Part shown: positions 38,791-51,859 of the stretch, piece after piece
Layout of the letters: every line of letters begins with the position of its first letter
Position numbering within the stretch: the first letter of the stretch is position 1
From: Amphiduros pacificus
Lineage: Eukaryota; Annelida; Polychaeta; Phyllodocida; Hesionidae
Direction: 5' to 3'
Length of the DNA stretch: 64,000 nt
NCBI GenBank assembly: GCA_949316495.1
Contig: OX439000.1
Location: 54,474,220-54,538,219, forward strand
Position numbers and translations under genes: made by a program
The notes under the pieces: generated by a model
Database searches by the model: none
What the model was told of the DNA's origin: nothing
Seen by the model: only the letters and a program-made list of their open reading frames with translations

Positions 38791-39164
38791 TTACACTTTA
38801 ATTGTACAATGTACACCATGTGTCAGGAGCTATTATCAGTTTTAGCAAAAAATATGTGCCCTTAGATTTTATTTGGAAAGTCTTAAAGAATGACTGTGTT
38901 CTGGCAACATCTGACTTTATTTGTTTGGGCCTTTATTTACAGTTGAATTCTGGTTTACAGATATGTTTAATGTAATTTGTTACTTACACAAATAGATCAT
39001 GACACAGTAAGGACATTTTAATGATCTTTAAAAGCATTTTAAGCCACATTTGTATTAAATCCTTAGAGAAACTGTCCTTGACATGTCTTGATTTTTTTCC
39101 TTTATTTCCAGAAGGTGCCCCATTCAGTTATGAATCTGAGAGGCTCTGTAAACCCGTCATACAG

Positions 39165-39215
39165 CTGACGACAACAAAGCTACGGCGACAACAGAGCTGT
39201 GGTTCCGTTTTCAAA
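39165..39215 (+). repeat. Half copy of the GACGACAACARAGCTGYGG element
   Basis: Contains CAGCTGACGACAACAAAGCT and CAACAGAGCTGTGGTTCC, the left arm of the family at 23225 and 28618, without a right arm. Confidence 0.6.
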
Positions 39216-39222
39216 GCCACTT

Positions 39223-39796
39223 ATACCCAAAGCCATCGGCAAAATAGACTTGAAATCCACTGCCACGACTCTGGAAAAACTCGACTTCCGGCAACTAACA
39301 ATCAAACAATTATGCTCTTTTTATATCAACATAAGATGTCAGTCCTGTTTGAAAATACTTCTTCGTTTTTTCTTGATCTCAGTATCGTTTCGCCATTGTT
39401 TACGAGTTTGCGCAAAGACGTGAAAGTGGGTCAGTTTATTCACGGGAGTGACAGCACCAATCTGGAAACTCCACAACGTTGTGGTGCTTCTGACGTCATA
39501 TGATATTTCTCCCTTTGTGTTTCCATGACGTCATGACTTGGACTCTTCTAAATGCCACTTCACATTGTCAAGTTTGATATCGGGTAAAAAACTGAAGAAA
39601 AAACGCAACAGAATTCACACAGATTTGTATTTTTAGACATTGTGACTGGGAAAGACAGTGGCATGGGTCAGAACGGCAACAGTCCAGCGCCGGAGGTCGA
39701 GTTCATTTAGTAGGGAAACTTGAATATGATGGGCAGTGCGTGGTGTTTCTAGAAACAGTGGATTTCAAGTCTATTTTACTGATGGCTTTGGGTATA
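39223..39796. mobile_element. Element with 41 bp terminal inverted repeats
   Basis: Bases 39223-39263, starting TATACCCAAAGCCATCGGCA, are the near-perfect reverse complement of 39756-39796. The 574 bp interior has no supported coding frame. Its right end touches the foldback element at 39797, so the latter appears to have landed on the terminal TA. Confidence 0.8.
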
Positions 39797-40919
39797 CTGT
39801 ATACAGAGAAAAATTCGCGCCTAGTTATTTTCGCGCCATCGCCGTTTTCGACAGGTTCGCGCCGTTTTTTTTCCGCGAATTTTGGATTTCTATTACATAA
39901 TATTATCACAAATTACGCTTTGCAGGTCGAGAACAGAACAAAACCATCCATTATTGCGCAATATATTAATATTTCAATGCGAGTTAATAACAATCATTTT
40001 CGCGCTATAAACAAGAGCCTCTTCCCGTCACTTCCGCCTTTCAAAATTGCGACCACGTGTTGCGTTGAGTTGTGTCTTCCCTTTTTGACAGAAATGCCTT
40101 CACACGTGGATCGATTTTAATTGCATTTTAAATGATAAATAAAGGTATTTACCCAATATTATCACAAATTGTTCGAGAACAGAACAAAACCATCAATCCA
40201 TTTAAAACGCAATTAAAATCGATCCACGTGTGAAAGCATTTTTGTCAACAAGGGAAGACACGACTCAAAGCAGTGGAAACAATGACGAAATGCAAAACTG
40301 TGAACGCTGATAATTGGTATCAATTGCAGAACAAATCCATTCATCCATTTAACATGCATTACGCAATACGAGGTTGTCATTTTAAAAAGCGGGAGTGACG
40401 GGGACAAGCTCTTATTTTTGGCGCAAAAACAAATGGAGTATATCAACTCGCATTGAAAAAATTAATATATTGCGCAACGATGGATCCCTGGCTTCTCTTC
40501 GTGTTGCCGCACATCAAATTTACCGTGTTCCGCACATCGAAAACGTAACACGATGTACGTGACGTCCTTGATCTTAGCGTCAAAACTATAACACGTGGTA
40601 GAATATTTCTTTGTGTATTTTAAGCCAAAGACATTAATTATATCGCTTTTAATTAATAGCACTCCATCGGCCGTAAATCATCGTGGTAATATTGGGTAAA
40701 TACCTTTATTTATCATTTAAAACGCAATTAAAATCAATCGATCCGCTACGTCACGGACATCGTATTTACGTTTTACTTTTACTTCTATGTCTATTAAAAT
40801 TATTATTTAATTATATCGCACAATTCAATTCAATTTCGCGTCCATTTAATTTCGCGAATGACGTCCTGGCGCGAATTAACGCGAAAATAAAAAGGTCGCG
40901 AAAATTTGTCTGTATACAG
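39797..40919. mobile_element. Foldback-type element with CTGTATACAG ends, copy 2
   Basis: It has the same ends and GCG-rich arms as 20065-20909, with TA on both sides. It is about 280 bp longer because the inner modules differ in number and orientation. Confidence 0.8.
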
Positions 40920-40921
40920 TA

Positions 40922-41017
40922 GTCCGAAAGGGTCCCAAGGGTCAATTAATGCCCTTATAGAATCAAATAGCCTTCTCGAAGGAGATTCCATGAGTTTTGA
41001 GCCAGTACAGAGTGACT
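40922..41017 (+). other. Unique island between two elements
   Basis: 96 bp without repeat signatures. One plus-strand frame reads through it with a non-repetitive residue mix (NALIESNSLLEGDSMSFEPV). It could be a captured exon or chance; no splice pair is convincing. Confidence 0.25.
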
Positions 41018-41279
41018 CGGGCCCCCAGGGGGGTACTCTCATAGTCAGCGTTACCGGGGAATTCGAAGCTGGGCTAAATAGGGTCCTTTTCGCTGATATT
41101 TTCCCTACGACGGGTTAAGATATTTGATCATTTTCTCTAAAACAGGGTACTGTTTTTCAAATTTCTCCCTAAAACAGGGATCACAATCCCCTTTGTCAAA
41201 TCTCCTCCTTCTGCATCATCCCTAAATGAGGGTATCAAAAATTCAGCTAGTCCTAAATCAGGGTACCAAATTTCAGCTA

Positions 41280-43070
41280 CAGTGACCGGCAACTGTCCGA
41301 AACCGGCAGATAAAACTCGGACATTTTTAACTCGGTCGAATATCGTGTAAAACTGTTCTGTACTAATTGCAATTGAGCTGAATATTTTGCCTCACACGTC
41401 ATCTTGTTATTCCTGTTCCTTTCAAAATGTTAAAAGTGTTTATTTGTTTTCACGGCACGAATGATTGAGTCACAGTCAAATGACGTCAGAAGTGGTGACG
41501 TAACCAACATCACCATATACAGTGACCGGCAACTGTCCGAAACCGGCAGATTAAACTCGGACATTTTTAACTCGGTCAAATATCGAGTAAAACTGTGCTG
41601 TACTAATTGCAATTGAGCTGAATATTGTGCCTCACGTGTCATCTTGTAATTCCTATTCCTTAAGTGTTTATTTGTTTTCACGGCACGAGTGATGTTGTCA
41701 CTGTCAAATGACGTCAGAAGTGGTGACGTAGCCAACTTCTCCGTATAAGTCAATGGAAACTCAGACAATCTGCAGGTTTCCTGAATGCGTGAATTTCCCA
41801 ATAACTCTGTACATATTGAACATGTATCAATTTTATTATACACTCATATGTAGTTAATGGTCTACTATCGATGTGAGTAGTTTTTACTCAGTTTTGCATC
41901 ACCATAAATTTAGGACATAGACGTTAGAACGGGTAGGGATCCAAATACATGTGTAGTGGGTGTCAGTTTGACATTTTGCACCATTTTACACACTTAAATT
42001 TAAATTTCTCCAAAAAAGTTTAATGACTAGTTATTGAAAAATACCTACAAGAAGTAAAATTATGTCAAATAATAGTACAAGTTGACTATATTTCCCATAA
42101 AAATGGTGCTCATATGTACATTTGAATAGCATTTCCAAAGGGTAATTTTGCTAAAATTCATTGTAGTTTATGGTAATTTTTCAAATAATGTAATTATAAT
42201 GATGAAAAGTGTCCCATATTATGCTGGAAATATAACTCTGATAGCACGCAAAGCAAAAGGAATTTTAAGAGTTGGTTTGGCAGATTTTCTGCCTTTCAGA
42301 TTTGAAAGATATATATAATTTTCCCGATTTTTACATTGATTTCAATGGAAATCCATAAAAATCATATTTTCGTAAAAGGCAGAAAATTTTACAATGGCAT
42401 TTGTACCAATAATGGCTTAAAAAGTGGGCTATACATCCCCCTAACATATCCACATGGGACACCTTTCAAATTGATGGCCATTTTTTCACAAAGTGAAAAT
42501 TTCAATTTTTCTCCATTGAAATCAATGGAAAATCCCTGTGACCTTGGGCTGAAAATTCAACGGCCCATAAAATCTGTTCTATTATAGCTACAGACTTGAT
42601 CTTGGGCTTGTTTGTTTCGTTTTGGAGAGATCTGTCATAATATGACTTTAAAAATGAGAGTTTTAGTGTGCAACAGCATTTTCATATTTAAAGGTCATGT
42701 CAAGGTCATCCCAAGGTCACAAGATTTATTCATTTTTAAATCTTATTTTCAATTGTCAAACACCCCTATAATTTCTTTTTGCCTAAATTATATATTTTTT
42801 GTATAAATAGCCTATGTCCTTCATTTATGGCGATGGAAAGATTCTGTGAAAATGAGGAGTGAAAAACATGAAAGTGTCCGGATTTGGCTGCCGGTCACTG
42901 TACATGTAACTGAATGGAAACTCGGACAATCTGCAGGTTTGCTGAATGCGCAAATTTCCCGCTAATTCTGTAAATATTGAAAGGATATCATTTTTACTTC
43001 ACATGTCTTTTGAGTAGACTGTCTTCTATCGATGTGAGCAGTTTTTACAAAGTATTGAAAGGTTTTGTGA
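41280..43070. mobile_element. CAGTGACCGGCA element, outer copy
   Basis: It starts CAGTGACCGGCAACTGTCCG after a TA and is interrupted at 41519 by a second copy of itself. It resumes at about 42903 with GAATGGAAACTCGGACAATC, which parallels 41752-41770 of the inner copy. Its right terminus seems lost where it merges into the host element. Confidence 0.65.
41520..42900. mobile_element. CAGTGACCGGCA element, inner copy
   Basis: It begins CAGTGACCGGCAACTGTCCG and ends TGGCTGCCGGTCACTG, with TA duplicated at 41518-41519 and 42901-42902. The 1.38 kb interior has no transposase. The ends are consistent with a Tc1/mariner-like or related TA-targeting non-autonomous element. Confidence 0.75.
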
Positions 43071-43146
43071 AAATCTGGGGTTTTCAGTTCCATCCCAGCC
43101 TCCGCGGGTTAAAATCATGAGAGTACCCCCCCCCCCCCCTCGGGCC

Positions 43147-43977
<831 letters not shown>

Positions 43978-44200
43978 TGAGTATGCACAGCAGCTGTTTG
44001 AATACAATATTTGATAAATGGACATTGCATAGGCATGTAACTAATTTTTTCTCACGTCTGAATCCAAGATGGCTGATAAACAGAATTGAACCCCAGACAT
44101 CTTTTGATATTATTTCATAATCATAACTTATTATTACATAAATAAATTATGTATGTTGGCCCAAGAATAAATATATGCACTGAGAATGTACAAGTGCAGA

Positions 44201-45693
44201 CTTATTGCTCCCATCGGTCTGACGTCACGTGTGGCCACTGCGCATGCTCAGAAGACAGCGTGGCTATTGAGTGGAAAGAAACTTGTGAACGTGTGTTAAC
44301 CACTGTATATCAATAATGTGAAATCTTCAAAACTATAATTAATATCTTTTTATATAGTTCACAATTACGGCAGTCATTTTCGGGGCCAAAACGTAGTACA
44401 ATCTACAAAATACATATGTAACTGTCTTCCTCTTGTTCTCACGATTTCAGACATATTTAAATCATTTCTGTAAGCGTATTATTGAGAGAGATATAAATGT
44501 GAACTAGGCTGAAATAATAAAATCTGTGTAAAACATATATAATTGTTCACGATTACGGCAGTCATTTTCAGGGCCAAAACATAGTACAATCTACAAAATA
44601 CATATATAACAGTCTTCCTCTTGTTCTCACGATTTCAGACATATTTAAATCATTTCTATGCATATTATTGGGAGAGATATAAATGTGAACATAGAGAAAA
44701 TATATTTGTCTATGATGTGAACCAAGATGAAATAACAATAAAATCTATGTAAAACATATATATCACGATTTCATATATATATATAAATCATTTCTGTATA
44801 TATCTTATGAACTGAGATATGAATATGAAATATTTAAAACTACCATTGACTTCTGGTTTTGGGATTGATGTTCACAATTACGACAGTCATTTTTTATGTC
44901 AAAACCAGAGACATTTAAACGTTTTAAATGTCTCTGTCAAAACGTAGTAAAATCAACCTAATAAATTTTTTAAAAAGCTTAATTTGCCAGTTCTTGTAAG
45001 CAGGTAAGCAAATAATACACTTCTTTTGATATACAGACTATTCTTTTGATATATAGACTCTTTTTTTACATTGTTTTATTGATTGTTGCAAGAACAAGAA
45101 AATTGCAGAAATGAGAGTTTCTTCCTTGGCCATCACACATCTTTAAATATTTTACCTTATCAATAAAAAGAAATTCTTAATTGTTTATTTTAATTTGTGC
45201 TATGGTTAAGATCAAAGGGCACGAAATGCCCTTTATGTTCAGTGGCGAAGCCACCCCTAAGATACCTTGCATGTTTGGATAGTTACAGAAGCCAACCCTA
45301 TGACAGATTGCAAATATGTACTAAAATTGTTGAAGCGACCCCTAAAGCCACCTTCAAAGTCCTTGAAATGTAAGGCCAAATCTGTGATCAAAGGTTATTC
45401 TGTCCACAACTCCACAACTCGGCCCATGTACATGTAGTCTTTGATGTCTTCCTATTTTCAAAAAAATCTTTTATGGACAGATAAGTTAGATATTTTTCAC
45501 AGAAGTATGATATTTTTCACAGAAGTATGATATTTTTCACGAAAATGACTGCCGTAATTATTGGTCATATTTATGACAGATTTGCTCATCTCCATTGCTT
45601 AGCAGCTTGTGTGGTTTCCACTCACTGCTGGTGGCTCCGCCAAGTGGCAGGCATAATGAGCGATATTATGTGAGTTACCGATGGGGAGAATAG
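44201..45693. mobile_element. Candidate inverted-repeat element in the Smad intron
   Basis: CTTATTGCTCCCATCGGT at 44201 is mirrored by ACCGATGGGGAGAATAG at 45677. Further inside, ACGGCAGTCATTTTCG (44369) is mirrored by CGAAAATGACTGCCGT (45541). Near the left end is TGACGTCACGTG, a joined CRE and E-box. No transposase is present. Confidence 0.55.
44353..44700 (+). repeat. Direct tandem duplication, about 190 bp unit
   Basis: The string from CACGATTACGGCAGTCATTT-like to GAGAGATATAAATGTGAAC occurs at about 44353-44505 and again at 44547-44690 with few changes. A third, weaker partial copy follows near 44760. Confidence 0.8.
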
Positions 45694-46429
45694 TATGGGG
45701 TCTGAATTATATAAGTTAAAACTTATGATCTGGTGAAGAAGAGACAAAAACAGAATTCTCCCTCCCGAAAGTGCCCAATTATTGCCTGTTCATCGGTGGT
45801 GATATGAATTTCGTGCGAGTCAGTATCTGACAGCTGGTGAAGAGAAATCACAATTTTGAAGGTATCTTTTAAAACAACACCAATAAACTGAAAACAGTTT
45901 TGAAATTGGCGAGACAATACAAAAATAATGGTGAGTTGGTCATTTCACTTCAGTCAGACAAGCATATGCTATCACACCATTTTCTTCCCAAATTATTTGA
46001 CTCCAGGACCAATTTTATTATCAAAGGGTTTATCCAGCTCTCCAGCTCAAGTTTTGAAGGGTGATTCTTTGTAACCTTTGTGCCATCTGAAATTATAGCT
46101 CTGAGTTCTCAGGTGTCATATCTTCCAGACAGCAATGTGTCAGAGTGCAGTATTCCCTGATTAACGATCATTTATGATAATTAAGGTTCCTCGTAGAATT
46201 TTAATACCAATAAAAAAAGTTTGTTCAATTCTGTTGATTCTGGTCAAAATAAATGGGAAATCAGTGAGAGCTTCACAGTACAGGGTGCAAAGATAATGGC
46301 GTCCAAACATCTGGGACGAATAATTTTTACCACAGACAGCCAGAATTCTCAAATTAGTTTTCCGATGGACATCTTTCAGTGCCTTGATATTTGACTCATC
46401 AATAAGGTTTTGAATCTTTAAAATGTGAA

Positions 46430-46870
46430 TAACGGATATCGGACATAGCGGATTGATTTTAATTGCATTTTAAATGATAAATAAAGGTATTTACTCATTA
46501 TTCTCACAATTATGCTTCACAGGTCGAGAATTTCTCCACATCCTTGACCTTAACGTCAAAACAAAGTAAAACTTTAATATGGAGTGTCAGGGATCCATCA
46601 TTGCGCAATATATTACTATTTCAATGGGAATGAATACGCTGCGGCAGCACTCCGTTCATTTTCGTGCCCAAAATAAGAGCTTCTCTGTCACTTCCACTTT
46701 TCAAAATGGCGACCTCGTGTTGCGTATGCATATTTAAGCATTATTAAACTTGCATTTTCTCCGACTTGTGCATAATATACACTTATTAGATGAAGGCAGA
46801 CTACTGTTGACATGTAGTAGAATATTTCTATGTGTATTATAAGCCAGAGATTTTAATTTTATCGCCGTTG
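46430..46870. repeat. Block of shuffled inverted modules
   Basis: Contains AATAAAGGTATTTAC, CACAGGTCGAGAATTTCTCC and GCGCAATATATTACTATTTC, the same modules as 577-2061, in a more diverged form. Confidence 0.6.
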
Positions 46871-47124
46871 GGGAAGCTTGTACACAGACAATATAACTGC
46901 AGTTTATTTACTTTTCCTATCATTTTGTTATGTTAAATGGTCTCTCAAAGAGTTCGGACATTTTTTGGTGGAATGTACATTTTCAAAATCACTTGTCCCA
47001 TGGACAGGCCATCACTACTTGAGTACTCTGCAGTACCTAGATAAAACTTTTTATGGTATGTCATATATTCCCAAATAGCAATCAACAAATTTCACATTTT
47101 CTAAACTTCAAACCTGTACCATAC

Positions 47125-47370
47125 TTAAGACAAAGTGTGATTAATTTTCTACCTATTAAAATAGCTGGATTTTGTCACAGGTGTGAAGGCACAACACCTT
47201 TCTTAACCATAGTTTTAATGGCGAGATGACCTAGATAAATATTTGTACTGTGTTTGTGGTAAACAATGATCCTGATACACATATTTCTGGATCTGTTTAA
47301 CCACATTTTTATTGTAATTTGCAATTAAGTTGTGACTTGTTTCTGATTTGCTGGTACAACTATATAATCC
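47125..47370 (+). repeat. Dispersed repeat, copy 2
   Basis: Counterpart of 3571-3790, with shared GTGTTTGTGGTAAACAATGA and AATTTGCAATTAAGTTGTGA-like blocks in order. Confidence 0.55.
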
Positions 47371-48515
47371 TTTTGACAAGATGGCTGACACCAGCAAAGA
47401 TGATTACAAGTTCAGAAAATTTGACCATAGGAAAAGTTTTAAAATGATATCTCAAAGTCTTTTTTCATGTTATATATGTGTTCATATTGATGAATTTTAA
47501 ATTGTCAACCAGTTTGCCCAAACAACCAATGTTACCTAATTTAAAATATTGTTATAAAATCATTCTAAATGTTTTTTAACTCACAATATTTAGGTAAAAT
47601 TCATCATGGGCAATGCTAATGTGAAGCCCTGTATTTTTTTATATTGATAAATGACAAGGTTGTTCTGTTGATTTGTGGACAATGCAATCCAAGGGAACAA
47701 AATCTTGAGGTGGAAGAACATCAGCTATATTTTGTTACCATAAATGTTCTATCTTTTCATAATTTTTATTTTATTTTATTTTTTTTTGGGTATTTATAAC
47801 AAATTATATCTTATTAATTTTCATGCCTATCATTGATGAAAAAATAATTGCATTTATTTATCAACAGTTTATGATTTTATATTTGTCGATCTTAATAGTG
47901 AAGAAATGGTAATAAATTCTTGAAATGGTAATAAATTCTTGAAAACTAGGTAAATTATTCAAGTTTATAGGAAATGAATAGCAAGATAAAATTAGAACCC
48001 TGGCGAACATTATTTCAGGTCAAAAAACTTATTATCATTTCATATTAACGTACAAAAATTATATACTTCTCTATAGATGTGCTCCCACATGCTTTGTCAT
48101 GAAACAAAATTGAATCTAAGCAAGCAAAATAAGTTGATTGTCAGTGAAAATGCAAAGAAAGACAAAACTCGAAAGCTTTTGATCTATCTACATTATAAGA
48201 GCACCAAATTGACAGACTTTGGCTCCATGCAAACTGGTTGATGTCACTGTATATACCAAGCATTATTCACCAATAAGTATTGGGAAAAGTCTGCTAGATG
48301 TAAAAAAATGAATTATTCGGTGTAATTTGATATAAGAAAATAAAACTTGTTAATCACAAATGGCTCCACATCTCTGCTCTACAACAAAGAATGTCATATC
48401 ATGATCATGTAATGGACATCTTTATGATATAATGAATATAGGGCAGAAATGACAAATTGCAGCTTTTAGCTCAAAAACATATCAGTTTATGAACGTACCT
48501 AGAAAATTAGAAAGG

Positions 48516-48838
48516 TTTGTTTGTTTGTTTGTTTGTTTGGGGTTTTACATCACTTTCAACATTATTTCAGTCATTTCGTGATGAGACCTACTTGTAGCAG
48601 ATATAGTGCTGCCTCACTGAATTGTTATGTCGCAGGTCCTTGACATGACAACCCACCAGGTCACAGATTTAGGACAACAGGTTAACTCTTTGGCACAGGC
48701 CTCAGCTCATATGGGAAATTGTATCATGAGTTCAATCTCGGCACGGCCGGGGATCGAACCCACGATCTTTGGATCACCACAGAGGAACTGGTGCTAATAA
48801 GCTGGCGCTCTAACCAACTGTGCCATGGCCCGTGGCCT
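48516..48838 (-). mobile_element. tRNA-derived SINE, copy 2, full length
   Basis: The head on the minus strand is GGCCACGGGCCATGGCACAG-like with A and B boxes (GGGTTCGATCCCC at 48749-48761). The tail is (CAAA)n on the minus strand, seen as TTTGTTTGTTTGTTTG at 48516. A perfect 13 bp target duplication AAAATTAGAAAGG lies at 48503-48515 and 48839-48851. The body matches 29690-29984 at about nine bases in ten. Confidence 0.93.
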
Positions 48839-49607
48839 AAAATTAGAAAGGATTAGCACAAATAATATTTTGCACTGCCAACATGAAACCTCCCACTGAT
48901 AAGTTTAAGTTGTACAGAAAAGCATCAGGGTGTGTTTGCCCACCTCAATACTTTGTTCTGAGCACCAAAAAGTTATGAGGAAAAGTATAGATGTTATATA
49001 AGCTTATTTGTTATAATAATGAAAAATTATAATGATATTGATATAAGACAGGGTCTGTCCAGTCATTTATATATATATCCATTGAACTGGTATTTCCTTA
49101 TATCAATGATAATCATTAGGAAGGTCATTCCAGAATTAAGGGACAAGTGCTATCTCGAAGAGTTCTTTGCTCTATTCCAGTGATGACAAGGTTTGAAACT
49201 ACTGGTTTGAGTTCTTACTATATTTACTTGAATATAGGATGAGAAATTTGGATCCAAACCTTTAGCCAATGTTTGGGGGTTTTATACATGAGGGCAACCT
49301 GTGGACGGGGATTTACGGCACCTCAGAGGTAATAAACTTCGCTTATACTGTCCAAGTAGAAGCTTCCCCATATGCCAATAAAATTAAAATCTCCTACACA
49401 TAGAAATATTCTACAATGTTCCAACAGTAGTCCGCCTTCATTTAATAAGTGTTAATTATGCACAAGTCAGAGAAAATGTCAGTTTATCAATGCTTAAATA
49501 TGCCTATGCAACACAGGGTCGCCATTTTGAAAAGCGGAAGTGACGGGGAGAAGCTCTTATTTTTTGGAGCAAAAACAATAAGAGCATTAACTCGCACTGA
49601 AATATTA

Positions 49608-49837
49608 CCGTATTTACTCGTGTATAAGTCGACTCGTGTATAAAACGACCCCCCAAAATTGAGGTTATTTTTCTTGAAAAAAACCAATTTCCGAATATAA
49701 GACGAGTTGGTTTTTCTTGAGATATCGGCTCTGCTACCATTCAAGCTTCAGCTGAAGCTTGGCGGTCATTTTAAAAGTGAAACTTAAATATGCTTACGAT
49801 ATAAGATCTTAGCAGTCTTATACACAAGTAAATACGG
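49608..49837. mobile_element. CCGTATTTACTC miniature element, copy 3
   Basis: Near twin of 345-574, with TA on both sides and the internal GATATCGGCTCTGCTACCAT stretch shared. Confidence 0.8.
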
Positions 49838-51570
49838 TAAAATGTAAATACGATGTTCGTATTTTCGAAATAACGGATATCAGACGTAGCGGTTCGATTT
49901 TAATTGCGTTTTAAATGATAAATAAAGGTATTTACCCAATATTATTTCGAAACACTTTGTTTTGACTTTGTTCTCACTGATTCCAATTATCAAGGACGTC
50001 ACATACATCGTGTTACGTTTTCGATGTGCGGAACACAGTAAATTTGATGTGCGGCAACACGAAGAGAAGCCAGGGATCCATCGTTGCGCAATATATTAAA
50101 TTTTTCAATGCGAGTTGATACACTCCATTTGTTTTCGCGCCAAAAATAAGAGCTTGTCCCCGTCACTCCCGCTTTTTAAAATGACGACCTCGTATTGCGT
50201 AATGCATTTAAATAGATGAATGGTTTTGTTCTGTTCTCGACCTGCAAGGCATATTTTGTGTTAATGTTGGGTATATACTTTTATTTATCATTTAAAACGC
50301 AATTAAAATCTATCCACGTGTGAAGGCATTTGTCAAGAAGGGAAGACACGACTCAAAGCAACACGTGGTCGCAATTTTGAAAGGCGGAAGTGACGGGAAG
50401 TGGCTCTTGTTTTTAGCGCGAAAACGATTGTTAATATATTGCGCAATAATGGATGGTTTTGTTCTGTTCTCGACCTGCAAAACGTAATTTGTGATAATAT
50501 TATGTATATACCTTTATTTATCATTTAGAACGCAATTAAAATCGATGGACGTGTGAAAGCATTTCTGTCAACAGGGAAGACACGACTCAAAGCAGTGGAA
50601 ACAAAGACGAAATGCAAAACTGTGAACGCTGATAATTGAAATCAGTGAGAACAAAGTCAAAACAAAGCATTTCGAAATAATATGTTTTAAATGATATATA
50701 AAGGTATTTACCCAATATTATCACAAATTCGCTTTGCAGGTCAAGAACAGAACAAAACCATCCATTCATTTAACATGCATTACGCAATACTAGCGTGAAA
50801 GCAAATATCGGACAGGCGGACTACTGTCTACACGTGGTTGAATATTTCTTTGTGTATTAACACGCTTTGTTTTGATGCTAAGATCGATATAAACAATAAT
50901 AATTAAAAGCGATATAATGAATATCATTGGCTTTATAATACACAAAGAAATATTCTCCTACGTGTTGGTTTTGACGCTAAGATTAAGGACGTCACGTACA
51001 TCGTAGTACGTTCTACATCGTGGAGAAATTCTTGCGAAAAATAATTTGTGATAATATTGGGTAAATACCTTTATATATCATTTAAAACATTATTTCAAAA
51101 TGCTTTGTTTTGACTTTGTTTTTACTGATTTCAATTATCAGCGTTCACAGTTTTGCATCTCGTCATTGTTTCCACTGCTTTGAGTCGTGTCTTCCCTTGT
51201 TGGCAGAAATGCTTTCACACGTGGATCGATTTTAATTGCGTTTTAAATGGATTGATGGTTTTGTTCTGTTCTCGAACAATTTGTGATAATATTGGGTAAA
51301 TACCTTTATTTATCATTTAAAACGCAATCAAAACGGGAAGACACGACTCAAAGCAGTGGAGACAATGACGAAACGCAAAACTGAACGCTGATAATTGGAA
51401 TCAGTGAGAACAAAGTCAAAACAAAGCGTTTTGAAATAATAGACCAATAATATTGGGTAAATACCTTTATTTATCATTTAAAACGCAATTAAAATCAATC
51501 TGCTACGTCTGATATTCGTTATTTCGAAAATATGAACATCGTATTTACGTTTTACCGTATTTACGTTTTA

Positions 51571-51676
51571 CCGTAAATACTCGAGTATAAGACTGCTCTC
51601 GTGTATAAGACGACCCCCTAAACATTAGCTAAGAGTTTTTGGAAAAAAACCTCGTCTTATACACGAGTATATACGG
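51571..51676. mobile_element. CCGTATTTACTC miniature element, short copy 2
   Basis: Near twin of 2062-2167, including the flanking half kilobase. Confidence 0.75.
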
Positions 51677-51859
51677 TAATATATTGTACAATGATGGATC
51701 CTTGACACTATGTATTTATGTTTTACTTTTAAAATAGCCAAACTTGAATGGTAGCAGTGCCGATGTCTCGAGAAAAACCGACTCGTCCTATTATCAGAAA
51801 TTGGCCTTTTCAAGCAAAATAACATCAATTTGGGTGGGGGGTCATCTTATACACGAGTC

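Larger units (their letters stand above)
41018..43146. mobile_element. GGGCCC/GTACTCTCAT inverted-repeat element hosting nested insertions
   Basis: The left end CGGGCCCCCAGGGGGGTACT and the right end, with ATGAGAGTACCCCC and CGGGCC, are inverted. Inside is a body with GGGCTAAATAGGGTCCTTTT and a right part with TTTTCAGTTCCATCCCAGCC. The same body occurs without interruption at 54311-54612. The difference is filled by the TA-flanked elements at 41280. Confidence 0.75.

Noticed and set aside
39664-39708. Short frame MGQNGNSPAPEVEFI resembling an N-myristoylation start
   Set aside because: Only 15 codons, inside a transposon interior, with no usable donor.
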